The position numbers were made by a program, and so were the translations under genes. Below are positions 1 to 6,942 of a stretch of DNA of 14,755 nt, in pieces; position 1 is the first letter of the stretch; every line of letters starts with the position of its first letter. The DNA is taken from assembly GCA_002469305.1 (NCBI GenBank), contig DKEY01000128.1, forward strand, positions 16,105-30,859, in the 5' to 3' direction. This DNA comes from Sulfurospirillum sp. UBA6810. GTDB taxonomy: Bacteria > Campylobacterota > Campylobacteria > Campylobacterales > Sulfurospirillaceae. The notes under the pieces were generated by a model. The model ran no database searches, was not told the origin of the DNA, and worked only from the letters and a program-made list of their open reading frames with translations.

Positions 1-1672
1 TCATCATGGGCATAAATTCCCAATTTTGTTTTTTATACAAAGGATAAGTGAGAACAATCATCGCTAAAAAGCCCAAAATCACAAAGTATCGAAGTTTCAA
101 AGAGAGCTTTAAAAAGGGGATATACAAAGCGGTAAAAAATCTATTGAGCCAGTTTTTGTTCTCTGGTAAGATTTTTCCTTTGATGAAAAAGAGCATCAAG
201 ATAGGCACTAATGTGATGGATAAAAATGCCCCTGAGAGCATTGCAAATGTCTTTGTAAAAGCAAGTGGGCTAAAGAGTTTTCCCTCTTGACCACTTAGCG
301 CAAAGATAGGTAAAAAAGAGACTACAACCAAGATGAGTGCAAAAAAGATAGGACGACCCACTTGTTTTGAAGATTTGACTATGATGCTTACTCTCTCTTC
401 ATTTGTGATACTTCCTTTTTCCACAATAGCTTTATGGATATACTTATGTGCATTTTCCACCATAACGATAGTCGCATCGACCATCGCACCGATGGCTATG
501 GCAATGCCTCCTAGACTCATGATATTGCTGCCAAGTCCAAAGGTTTTCATAAACAAAAATGTAAACAACACCGTTATAGGCAAAGTCAAGATAATAATCA
601 AAGCACTTCTAAAGTGAAACAAGAAAAGTCCTGAGATAACCATAACGATAATGCTCTCTTCTACCAAAGTATTTTTGAGTGTGTTTATAGCTTTGTCTAT
701 CAAAGAGCTTCTATCGTAAGTTTCAACTACTTCCACACCCTCTACATGTAAGGTTTTTAACTTCTCTTGAACTGCTTTGATAACGTTGTAAGTGTTTTCT
801 CCATATCGCACTATCACGATACCCCCAACACTCTCACCCTCGCCATCCAAATCAACCATCCCACGTCTGCTTGAAGAGGTGATATTGACATTTGCTATAT
901 CTTTGATTTTTAAAGGATTTGCGCCTAATGTTTTGATAGTGATATTTTCTATATCGCCAACACTTTGCAAATACCCTTTTGCTTGGATGATATTTTCAAA
1001 ACCATTTTCTAAAACTATCCTACCACCTTGGTCATTGTTACTGTTTTGGATAGCATTTTTTATCTCTTTGATATTTAAGTTGTACTGGACTAACTTATCT
1101 TGGTCAAGTGTGATTTCATAGTTTTTGATAAATCCACCAACAGGAGCAACATCACTCACCCCATCAACACTTAAAAGTGCGTATTTATAATAATAATCTT
1201 GTAAAGTCCGTAGTTCATCTAAACTTTTTGTTTTTGATTTTAGAGCATACTCATAAGCCCAACCCACACCCGTAGCATCTGTCCCGATAGTGACAGAAGA
1301 GCCCTCTGGAAAAGTTGATGAGAGTTGCGAGAGTTGTTCTAACACTCTTGTTCTGGCATCATAGATATTTGCTTTGTCTTTAAAAATGATATATATCAAA
1401 GCATTTTCAAAACTGCTCATCGCTCTTACTGTCTCTATGTTTTGTAAAGACAAAAGATTGGAGATGAGAGGATAGCTTATCTGCTCTTCTATCGTTGTGG
1501 GGGATTGTCCCTTCCACTTGATTTGGACTATCACCTGAGGAGGTGAGAGGTCAGGAAGCGCATCCAAAGATGTTTTTTGTACAGCCCAGATGGATGCTCC
1601 TATGAGGATAAATGTGCTAAAGAGAACAATAAAAATGTTTTTTATACTAAAGTCTATAATTTTTTCAACCAC
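1..1672 (-). CDS. cusA: CusA-like heavy-metal RND efflux pump, N-terminal 557 residues (cut by left edge)
   Basis: Inner-membrane proton/metal antiporter of a tripartite efflux system, expected to expel Cu(I)/Ag(I) through the adaptor and channel encoded just upstream. I translated it directly from the minus strand. It opens with TM1 (about residues 10-30), followed by the LDALPDLSPPQVIVQ region typical of heavy-metal RND pumps. The TM4 motif GAMVDATIVMVENAHK lies at residues 395-410, with D399 and E406 matching CusA D405 and E412 in spacing. This is the monovalent-cation (CusA) version rather than the CzcA DFG..DGAV version. The reading frame stays open to base 2 and stops near WEFMP, about half the usual length of some 1040 residues. 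The start is GTG at 1672, chosen because AGGAG (1679-1683) lies 6 nt upstream and no ATG fits. That ribosome site overlaps the stop of the adaptor gene, so the two are translationally close. The family is sure; the metal is inferred. Confidence 0.93.
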   Translation of the reverse strand, partial: MVEKIIDFSIKNIFIVLFSTFILIGASIWAVQKTSLDALPDLSPPQVIVQIKWKGQSPTTIEEQISYPLISNLLSLQNIETVRAMSSFENALIYIIFKDKANIYDARTRVLEQLSQLSSTFPEGSSVTIGTDATGVGWAYEYALKSKTKSLDELRTLQDYYYKYALLSVDGVSDVAPVGGFIKNYEITLDQDKLVQYNLNIKEIKNAIQNSNNDQGGRIVLENGFENIIQAKGYLQSVGDIENITIKTLGANPLKIKDIANVNITSSSRRGMVDLDGEGESVGGIVIVRYGENTYNVIKAVQEKLKTLHVEGVEVVETYDRSSLIDKAINTLKNTLVEESIIVMVISGLFLFHFRSALIIILTLPITVLFTFLFMKTFGLGSNIMSLGGIAIAIGAMVDATIVMVENAHKYIHKAIVEKGSITNEERVSIIVKSSKQVGRPIFFALILVVVSFLPIFALSGQEGKLFSPLAFTKTFAMLSGAFLSITLVPILMLFFIKGKILPENKNWLNRFFTALYIPFLKLSLKLRYFVILGFLAMIVLTYPLYKKQNWEFMPMM

Positions 1673-1681
1673 GCTAGACTC

Positions 1682-2683
1682 CTACCACTCTTCATCGCTA
1701 TCGTATAAGCCATTTGTGATGGCGTCACTATCAAGCATAAACATCACTTTGTCTATAACTCTCTCCCCTACCTCTAACCCTTCAAGTATCTGAAATGTTT
1801 GTGCGTCTACCCTTTTTGCTTCTATCAAGACTGGTTCAAACTCTCTATCACTCAAAGGCTTAAATACATAGTGCTTTTGACCTTTTGTCAAAACTGCACT
1901 TCTAGGCAGAGTCAGCATTTTTTGCACGGGGTGGTATAAATCCACTTTTGCAAACATGTTTGGAAAAAGATTTAACTTTGGATTATCTAAGACGATGCGC
2001 ACATCTATACTTTGGTCTTTTTCATTGATATTTGGATAGATATAATCAACCACGCCATGTATCATCCCTTCTTTCCCATCTATGCTCACTTTGGCACTCA
2101 TGCCCTCACTTATAAAGTCTATATCTTGCTGATAAATCTTTGCTATCACCCACAGCTTACTCAAATCAGCCACTTGAAAGAGGAGTGCTCCTTTTTTGAT
2201 AAATGATTTTTCATTGAGACTTTTTTGAACTATATATCCACTTATCGGAGAGTATATATCCACATTTATCTCCTCTTTTGTGTCATTGAGGATTTTTGAG
2301 AGAGCATTTACATGTAAGCCAAGACTTATGAGTTTATTGTAAGCACTCTTATAGATAGCATGGTTTTTACCCAGTTTTTTTGCAAGGTTTAACTCTTGTA
2401 TCGCTGAGACTACCTCATCAGAATAGAGACTCAAAAGTGGCTTGTTTTTATCTACGTACATGTAAGATTTATTGGCGTAGAGTTTTTCTATAAAACCGTC
2501 AAATCTTGTGTTGATATCAACAACTTTTGACTCATCAAGCATAGTTTTTGCATAAAAAGTTTTGTTAAAAGAGATAGATTTTTCACTCACATCTGCATAA
2601 GTTTTGTTAAAAAGCTGATCTACTTCGATAATCTTTGCCTGAAGTGAGAGGAAAAAAGTAAGTAAAAGTATCAAGATTTTCAT
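1682..2683 (-). CDS. cusB: CusB-like periplasmic adaptor (membrane fusion protein)
   Basis: Links the RND pump to the outer membrane channel. It has 333 residues with a short signal peptide (MKILILLLTFFLSLQA). The first lipoyl half-motif is around residues 59-90 (RFDGFIEKLYANKSY, then LLSLYSDEVVSA, as in CusB GxIEKLY...LYSPELV). A helical hairpin follows, then the second lipoyl half (YSPISGYIVQKSL...GALLFQVADLSKLWV, about 143-180). Beta-barrel and membrane-proximal segments come next (PRSAVLTKGQKHYVF; LEGLEVGERVI). Its start overlaps the cusC stop as ATGA (2680-2683), and its stop lies 9 nt before the cusA GTG, so this is one operon. I see no N-terminal cluster of methionines like the Cu/Ag site of E. 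coli CusB; metal hand-over may instead involve the Met/His-rich protein at 3879-4346 (inference). Confidence 0.92.
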   Translation of the reverse strand: MKILILLLTFFLSLQAKIIEVDQLFNKTYADVSEKSISFNKTFYAKTMLDESKVVDINTRFDGFIEKLYANKSYMYVDKNKPLLSLYSDEVVSAIQELNLAKKLGKNHAIYKSAYNKLISLGLHVNALSKILNDTKEEINVDIYSPISGYIVQKSLNEKSFIKKGALLFQVADLSKLWVIAKIYQQDIDFISEGMSAKVSIDGKEGMIHGVVDYIYPNINEKDQSIDVRIVLDNPKLNLFPNMFAKVDLYHPVQKMLTLPRSAVLTKGQKHYVFKPLSDREFEPVLIEAKRVDAQTFQILEGLEVGERVIDKVMFMLDSDAITNGLYDSDEEW

Positions 2684-3879
2684 TGTACTGTTCCTGTAAA
2701 ATATTTTATCTTCGCATAGGCACTAAAGTAGTTTTCCAACTCATCCAAAGAGAGTATTTCCAAAGAGATGATTTCATTGATGTTTGTAAGTAACTCTGCG
2801 CTATTTGCATGGCCTAGTGCATTGTGAGATTCCAGATTTTGCTGGATATACTCACGCTGGGGTATGATGCTTGTTGAGAGATTTTTATAGTTTGCATAAG
2901 ATTTTTGCATCTGCTGTTTTAAAATTAGAAAATTGTTTTCAAACTCGATTTTTGTTTTTTCTAACTCATCTTCTTGCATCGCACTCTGGTACTTTGCTTT
3001 TGCTACATTTATGTTTTCACGTCCATAAAGAGGCAAAGGCATAGAAAAAGAGAGATTCACATAATCTGTGTATTTTGCATCTCTTGCAAAGTACCCAAGA
3101 CTCACTTTCAAATCAGAGTATTTTTTTGCATTTTCAAGTTTGGCAAGAGTATCGAACTTTCCTTTTGCATACTCTATGGATTTGATGACTGGATGTTCAC
3201 TGAGATTTTGTATAACCTCATAAGGTGTGTCAATACTGAGTGTCTCATCTAGTTTCAAATCTTTTTTATAGGTGATTTGTTCTAATTTTAAAACAAGAGA
3301 TTTTAATCTAAAGTTTAAATTTTCCTTTTGCAGTTGCAACTTAGAATTTAAAAGCTGTACTTGCAGAGGAAATACTTGTTTGACTTTGGAATTTTCATAT
3401 AAACTAAGTGCTATCGTCTCTAACTCTTGTGTATTTTGCTCGTATCTTTGGAGTAACTCTAGCTTTTTTTGAGTGATAATACTCTCATATCCATACTGAT
3501 AAATCAAAGAAGCAAGTTTTAGTTTTTTATTTTCCAAATCCATCTGCGCGATTTTTTTGTTTTCGCTTGCTATTTGGGTCTCATAATCAAGCTTTCCATT
3601 GATAGGGATAAGCTGTGTGATGGCTACATACGTAGCTTGCATAGGCTCTTTATCTCTGGAAAATGTATCATTAAACTGAACGTCATTTGCCCCAATGCTC
3701 AAAACTGGATTGCTCCAAGTTTTGGCAAGTGCCACATCTTGGTCTGCTATGGCGATACTTTTTTCAAGTTTTTGTAAGTCATAACTCTCATTAAATGTGC
3801 TATGCACTATATCATCAAGCCCGAGTGAAAAGCTTGATGATATAACCAATGAAGTTATGAGTAATGATTTTTTTATCAT
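2680..3879 (-). CDS. cusC: CusC/TolC-like outer membrane efflux channel (OEP family)
   Basis: Outer membrane exit duct of the tripartite copper/silver efflux system. It has 399 residues with a signal peptide (MIKKSLLITSLVISSSFSLG) and long coiled-coil helices in two repeats (about 95-190 and 290-380), the usual OEP pattern. Recognisable pieces are LPLYGRENINVAKAKYQSA (the OEP turn before the second helical repeat) and QLIPINGKLDYETQIA in the first repeat. There is no lipobox cysteine after the signal peptide, unlike E. coli CusC, so it is probably not lipidated. The start overlaps the stop of the upstream gene by one base (TAATG at 3877-3881), and the end overlaps cusB by 4 nt. The CusC label rests mainly on operon context, because OEP proteins are hard to assign to substrates alone. 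Confidence 0.88.
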   Translation of the reverse strand: MIKKSLLITSLVISSSFSLGLDDIVHSTFNESYDLQKLEKSIAIADQDVALAKTWSNPVLSIGANDVQFNDTFSRDKEPMQATYVAITQLIPINGKLDYETQIASENKKIAQMDLENKKLKLASLIYQYGYESIITQKKLELLQRYEQNTQELETIALSLYENSKVKQVFPLQVQLLNSKLQLQKENLNFRLKSLVLKLEQITYKKDLKLDETLSIDTPYEVIQNLSEHPVIKSIEYAKGKFDTLAKLENAKKYSDLKVSLGYFARDAKYTDYVNLSFSMPLPLYGRENINVAKAKYQSAMQEDELEKTKIEFENNFLILKQQMQKSYANYKNLSTSIIPQREYIQQNLESHNALGHANSAELLTNINEIISLEILSLDELENYFSAYAKIKYFTGTVQ

Positions 3880-4346
3880 TAGATGTTTACGCTACCTCTG
3901 GTTTTGTGTACCTTCTCGTCACTCGTTTTAAACTGTAATTGGTACTGCCAAGTGCCACCCATACCAAGGTTGATTTCAAATTCAAATTTATCGCCTACTA
4001 AAACACCATTGGCTTTGTACTCCATATATGGCATACCTGGCATCTCAGGCATAAAGAATTTGATTTTTGCTTTTGCATCAGTGAGTGGTTTTGCATCTTT
4101 TTGAAGCTTTACATGTAAGATATTGCTTCCGCTTACAAGTGGTTTTTCTGAGCTTACCACCACGCTATAACCATCTATTTGAATTTTATTCATGTATGCA
4201 CTATTAGACATACTATTTGAGGAGTGGTTCATCTTTGAATGATCCATCTTTGAGTGATCCATTTTTGAATGGTCCATATCTGCACCAAAAAGTGCTCCAC
4301 TTGCAAATAAACTAAGCCCTAAGACTACTGCTGAAATCTTCTTCAT
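3879..4346 (-). CDS. Secreted FixH/YtkA-like protein with Met-Asp-His-Ser-Lys repeats, probable periplasmic copper binder
   Basis: First gene of the efflux operon, 155 residues. A signal peptide (about 1-22, ending LFGA) is followed by four tandem pentads at residues 24-43: MDHSK three times, then MNHSS. These alternate Met and His like copper-chaperone segments. The remainder (about 55-155) is a beta-rich domain ending GMGGTWQYQLQFKTSD, a pattern of FixH/YtkA-like immunoglobulin-fold domains. PEMPGMPYME adds more Met residues. It occupies the position CusF holds in other cus operons, so a role in periplasmic Cu(I)/Ag(I) binding and delivery is likely but inferred. The repeats use different codons for the same residues, so they are not a recent slippage product. 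AAGGGAT lies just upstream of the ATG. Its stop overlaps the cusC start. Confidence 0.85.
   Translation of the reverse strand: MKKISAVVLGLSLFASGALFGADMDHSKMDHSKMDHSKMNHSSNSMSNSAYMNKIQIDGYSVVVSSEKPLVSGSNILHVKLQKDAKPLTDAKAKIKFFMPEMPGMPYMEYKANGVLVGDKFEFEINLGMGGTWQYQLQFKTSDEKVHKTRGSVNI
4218..4277 (-). repeat. Four 15-bp tandem repeats encoding M-D/N-H-S-K/S
   Basis: Four in-frame 15-nt units encode residues 24-43 of the FixH-like protein. Codons vary between units (GAC/GAT, CAT/CAC, AAA/AAG), which suggests the repeats are old and kept for the Met/His ligand pattern. Confidence 0.85.
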
Positions 4347-4374
4347 TTCAATCCCTTAAAATTAAATTTGAGAA

Positions 4375-4380
4375 ATTGTA
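4375..4380 (-). promoter_or_regulatory. Candidate -10 element (TACAAT) of the cus operon
   Basis: The 82-nt gap between the kinase stop (4429) and the FixH-like start (4346) has no hairpin terminator. On the minus strand it reads ...CTTACACACCATTTCATTACAAT..., which gives a TACAAT -10 candidate about 29 nt before the start codon and a TTACA direct repeat (period 15) that a response regulator could use. No convincing -35 is visible. Read-through from the two-component genes is equally possible. Confidence 0.3.
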
Positions 4381-4428
4381 ATGAAATGGTGTGTAAGCAG
4401 TGTGGAAAATGCGAGATAAGGCTATAAT

Positions 4429-5586
4429 TTATTTAAAATAGAGTGTAAATTTTGTGCCTACATGTAAGGTTGAGCTAACGTCTATCTTTATCTTATAAGT
4501 TTTGCAGATAGCACTTACTATGTTAAGTCCTATACCAAAGCCCCCAACACTAGAAGTTGCTCTAAAATATCTTGTAAAAATTTTATCAAGCTTACTTGCT
4601 TCGATGCCGATACCAGTATCTTCGATGCATAAAACATTATTTTTTAAAGTTATATAAACTTTTCCTCCTCTTGTATTGTATTTGATGGCATTTGAGATGA
4701 GGTTATTGATAACTCGCATAAAATCTTCTTTATCTATCTTAAAGAGAGTCTCTTCTACTTCTGTGATGAGTGTTATACTTTTTTTCTGCGCTATTTGCTT
4801 AAAATAGACAAGTTCATCGCGCAAAATCTTTGAGAGTTCTATCTCTTTTGCACTCTCTATCTTGTGCTCATCTAAGAGTAGATACGTCAGGTCTTTATAG
4901 AGGTTTGATATCTTTTTTGCACTGATTTTAATGCGCTCTTTGTTTTGTACAGAGTTAAAATCTTTTGCATCAACACAAAGCATAAGTGCTGAAAGAGGAG
5001 TATTTAACTCATGCGTAGTATCTTTTACAAAGTTGTTGAGTTTCTCTCTTTGGCTTTGAATTGGGTATATAAACAACTTTGCCAAAACAAATCCGATAAG
5101 CGCTATAATCATATAGACAGCTACCACAGCAGCTATGATGTCATTTTGTAGAGTATCTAAATCTTTATCCAAAGAGTCCTCTTTTATCACAACAAAATAG
5201 ACTCCAAGATGTCCTGTGGGAGCTTTGCTGATATAAAATGTAGCCTCTTTTGTGATATATATCTTTTTAGACAAATCTATATGCTCTGGTATCTGGGTAT
5301 AGATAGGTAGTTTGTTTTCATCATACAAGCCATATGCTAAAGACTCTGCTATATCTATATTGCGCATATCAAAGTCTAGTTGACTCATGTGCGCATGAAT
5401 AATCTTTGAAGAGATATTGCTAGCAGCAATCTCCATACGAGAAAGAACTACTTCTGCATGGCTGGCTGCTTGTGAAGTATAAAATAACCTGCCAATAACA
5501 ACAAGTAAAAAAAGTGAAGAGCCCAGATAGAGCCCTAAAAAACCAAAGAAGGTTCTTTTTTCATATTTAGTTAAAACGATAACCAA
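4429..5586 (-). CDS. Sensor histidine kinase of a metal- or oxidant-responsive two-component system
   Basis: Membrane-bound sensor that phosphorylates the response regulator encoded just upstream. It has 385 residues: TM1 (about 12-34), a periplasmic loop (about 36-148), TM2 (about 150-173), and an H-box THELNTPLSAL with H192. The N-box is RVINNLISNAIKYN (N299), G1 is EDTGIGI (D323), F is IFTRYFRA, and G2 is GGFGIGLNI (about 348-356). Little room is left for a HAMP domain between TM2 and the H-box. The periplasmic loop carries H64, H66 and M67 (IIHAHM), a possible metal site (speculative). The start is uncertain: the frame opens after a TAA, and the only standard start before TM1 is TTG at 5586, directly abutting AAAAGGAG (5587-5594). 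It overlaps the regulator's 3' end by 20 nt. Next to cus genes it may be CusS-like; next to the MsrQ remnant it may be HprS-like. Confidence 0.92.
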   Translation of the reverse strand: MVIVLTKYEKRTFFGFLGLYLGSSLFLLVVIGRLFYTSQAASHAEVVLSRMEIAASNISSKIIHAHMSQLDFDMRNIDIAESLAYGLYDENKLPIYTQIPEHIDLSKKIYITKEATFYISKAPTGHLGVYFVVIKEDSLDKDLDTLQNDIIAAVVAVYMIIALIGFVLAKLFIYPIQSQREKLNNFVKDTTHELNTPLSALMLCVDAKDFNSVQNKERIKISAKKISNLYKDLTYLLLDEHKIESAKEIELSKILRDELVYFKQIAQKKSITLITEVEETLFKIDKEDFMRVINNLISNAIKYNTRGGKVYITLKNNVLCIEDTGIGIEASKLDKIFTRYFRATSSVGGFGIGLNIVSAICKTYKIKIDVSSTLHVGTKFTLYFK

Positions 5587-6223
5587 CTCCTTTTATAGTT
5601 GTTATTGCTTCTTCTCCGATAATTTTTCTAAAATTTTTTATATACGTTCTTATCGTTGCATCAGTAGGTCTGTTTTCATAATCCCAAAGATTGAGAGAGA
5701 GTTCATCAAAAGATATAGTTCTATCTCTATTTTTGAGTAAATACTCAAATACCTCTAACTCCTTTTTTGAAAGTTGGTGCTCTTCATCGCCAATATGAAC
5801 ACAAGAAGAGTCAAAGTCATACGTTATACCCTCACTTATGGTAATAACTTGCTTTTTATCAAGTTTATAGAGTCTTTTTATATTGTCAATTCGCAAACAC
5901 AGTTCATCAAACTCAAAAGGTTTTTTTATATAATCATCACAACCACTGTCAAAACCCTTTTTCAAATCACTCATCGCATCAAATGAAGTTATAAAGATAG
6001 TGGGAGTTGTTACTCCATTTTGGCGTAGAGTTTTTAAAAGCTCAAATCCACTCATACCAGGAACATTGACATCTAAAAGAAGCAAGTCAAACTTTTTTTC
6101 ATATAAGATATCTTGAGCATCATCTCCATCATATGCACTATGTACCTCATAACCTTGTTCACTCAAAAATGCACAGATTACTTCATTGAGAATTTCATCA
6201 TCTTCTAGTAAAAATATTTTCAT
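5567..6223 (-). CDS. OmpR/PhoB-family response regulator
   Basis: DNA-binding partner of the downstream kinase, 218 residues. The receiver domain (1-115) has acidic residues E7-D8-D9, phospho-acceptor D51 (LLLLDVNVPGMSG), T79 and K101 (KKPF). The winged-helix effector (about 125-218) has the typical LSKKELEVFEYLLKN, TIRTYIKNFRKIIG and GVGYRF signatures. It is a complete OmpR-type regulator and overlaps the kinase gene. Its targets cannot be read from sequence; the cus operon that follows is the obvious one. A fragment of msrQ lies immediately upstream in the same orientation, so it may also have belonged to an msrPQ operon, as HprR (YedW) regulates msrPQ in E. coli (analogy only). Confidence 0.93.
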   Translation of the reverse strand: MKIFLLEDDEILNEVICAFLSEQGYEVHSAYDGDDAQDILYEKKFDLLLLDVNVPGMSGFELLKTLRQNGVTTPTIFITSFDAMSDLKKGFDSGCDDYIKKPFEFDELCLRIDNIKRLYKLDKKQVITISEGITYDFDSSCVHIGDEEHQLSKKELEVFEYLLKNRDRTISFDELSLNLWDYENRPTDATIRTYIKNFRKIIGEEAITTIKGVGYRFN

Positions 6224-6248
6224 CTCTCTTCTTTATAAAAAAAATAAC

Positions 6249-6296
6249 TCTTAATACCAAAAGAACTATAGCAAAAACAATACAAAAATATTCTAA
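6249..6296 (-). repeat. msrQ': Left copy of the direct repeat (msrQ 3' segment) flanking the carboxylate cassette
   Basis: Its partner is 12506-12553 in the same orientation, 38 of 48 bases identical by hand alignment. Similarity stops beyond each end: this copy continues into the response regulator, the other continues into the body of msrQ. Confidence 0.7.
6265..6270 (-). promoter_or_regulatory. Candidate -10 (TATAGT) for the response regulator
   Basis: On the minus strand TTTTTGCTATAGT precedes the regulator start by about 41 nt, a T-rich -16 plus -10 arrangement seen in Campylobacterota promoters. It lies inside the MsrQ remnant (codons for A-I-V), so it may be coincidental. If the cassette terminator isolates this gene, some promoter must lie here. 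Confidence 0.3.
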
Positions 6297-6302
6297 AAGT
6301 CT

Positions 6303-6337
6303 AAAAAGTTAGAGACTTCAAATGTCTCTAACTTTTT
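6303..6337 (-). terminator. Intrinsic terminator at the end of ttdB
   Basis: A perfect 14-bp stem, AAAAAGTTAGAGAC (6303-6316) with GTCTCTAACTTTTT (6324-6337), has a 7-nt loop. On the minus strand it ends in TTTTT. The upstream arm includes the last codons and the stop of ttdB (6328-6330). The A/T tracts are symmetric, so it could act in both directions. It closes the tctC-tctA-ttdA-ttdB operon. Confidence 0.88.
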
Positions 6338-6942
6338 GCTATCATCTCTACAATTTCTTTAGAAATTTGCTTCATAGCAATCTCTTTTTTTTGATGAAAT
6401 TCTATTTTATTTGCTTCAAAAAGATTATTGCCTTGCGTGTCAATAGATATAATTAGTGGTCCAAACTCTTTGACTTTAAGAATCCAAAATGATTCAGGCA
6501 TACCAAATTCTGGCCACTCTTTACCCTCTATCTTCTCAACTTGTTCAGCAGCAACAACTCCACATCCTCCAGGAAATACAGCATGCACAGCGATACTCTC
6601 TTTGCATCCTTGGGCTGTTTTTGGGCCCATACCCCCTTTCCCAATAACCAACTTAACACCTGTTTGAGCTAAAAACTCTTTTTCATAGCGTTCCATTCTC
6701 ATACTAGTTGTAGGTCCTATAGAGACCATTCCCCAACCTCCCTCTACATCTTTGACTATTGGTCCTGCGTGGAAAATAGCAATTTTATCCATTGGAAGTT
6801 TAGGCATAATACCCTCTGCTACAATTCGCCTATGTCCTTCATCTCTACATGTAACAAGTGTCCCACTTAAATATACAATATCGCCAACTGTTAATGACTT
6901 TATATCATCATCACTTATAGGTGTAGTAAGAATTCTTTTCAT
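6328..6942 (-). CDS. ttdB: L(+)-tartrate dehydratase / class I fumarase-type beta subunit
   Basis: Smaller subunit of a two-subunit [4Fe-4S] hydro-lyase that removes water from a C4 hydroxy-dicarboxylate (tartrate to oxaloacetate, or malate/fumarate). It has 204 residues. Segments recalling E. coli TtdB are MKRILTTPI at the N terminus, GTLVTCRDEGHRR (27-39), AIFHAGPIV (55-63), GPTTSMRM (76-83), GVKLVIGKGGMGP (95-107), FGMPESFW (146-153) and KEFGPLIISIDTQGNNL (158-174). Length fits TtdB (about 200). The start overlaps the ttdA stop (ATGA at 6939-6942) with AAAGGGG about 8 nt upstream. The TtdB-like end-to-end pattern and the LysR/transporter context favour tartrate dehydratase over a housekeeping fumarase, but split class I fumarases look alike, so the substrate is not proven. 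Confidence 0.88.
   Translation of the reverse strand: MKRILTTPISDDDIKSLTVGDIVYLSGTLVTCRDEGHRRIVAEGIMPKLPMDKIAIFHAGPIVKDVEGGWGMVSIGPTTSMRMERYEKEFLAQTGVKLVIGKGGMGPKTAQGCKESIAVHAVFPGGCGVVAAEQVEKIEGKEWPEFGMPESFWILKVKEFGPLIISIDTQGNNLFEANKIEFHQKKEIAMKQISKEIVEMIAKS

Larger units (their letters stand above)
6224..6302 (-). pseudogene. MsrQ C-terminal remnant upstream of the response regulator
   Basis: This gap is not ordinary spacer. Read on the minus strand in one frame it encodes RLLEYFCIVFAIVLLVLR, then VIFFIKKRD. The intact MsrQ (12473-13015) ends ...ALEYFFIVFAVVLLSLR. Over LEYFxIVFAxVLLxLR (16 residues) 13 are identical, and the 48 nt (6249-6296 against 12506-12553) match at 38 positions, with several differences being silent third-base changes. 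The frame is closed upstream by a TAA inside the ttdB terminator and has no start codon, so only the last membrane helix remains. It runs to, and slightly over, the response regulator ATG. I infer the displaced 3' end of an msrQ gene; a chance match is unlikely given the silent-change pattern. Confidence 0.7.

Noticed and set aside
1..1672. Assignment of the pump to the divalent-cation CzcA group
   Set aside because: TM4 reads GAMVDATIVMVENAHK, the CusA-type sequence, rather than the DFGxxxDGAVxxxEN type.
4354..4428. TTACA direct repeat upstream of the FixH-like gene as the response regulator's binding site
   Set aside because: The period of 15 is unlike the 10-11 bp spacing usual for OmpR-type sites, and only one pair is present; kept only as a remark.
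5774..5986. Plus-strand frames opposite the two-component, cus, tct and msrP genes
   Set aside because: All are antisense shadows of well-supported genes without ribosome sites or family patterns.
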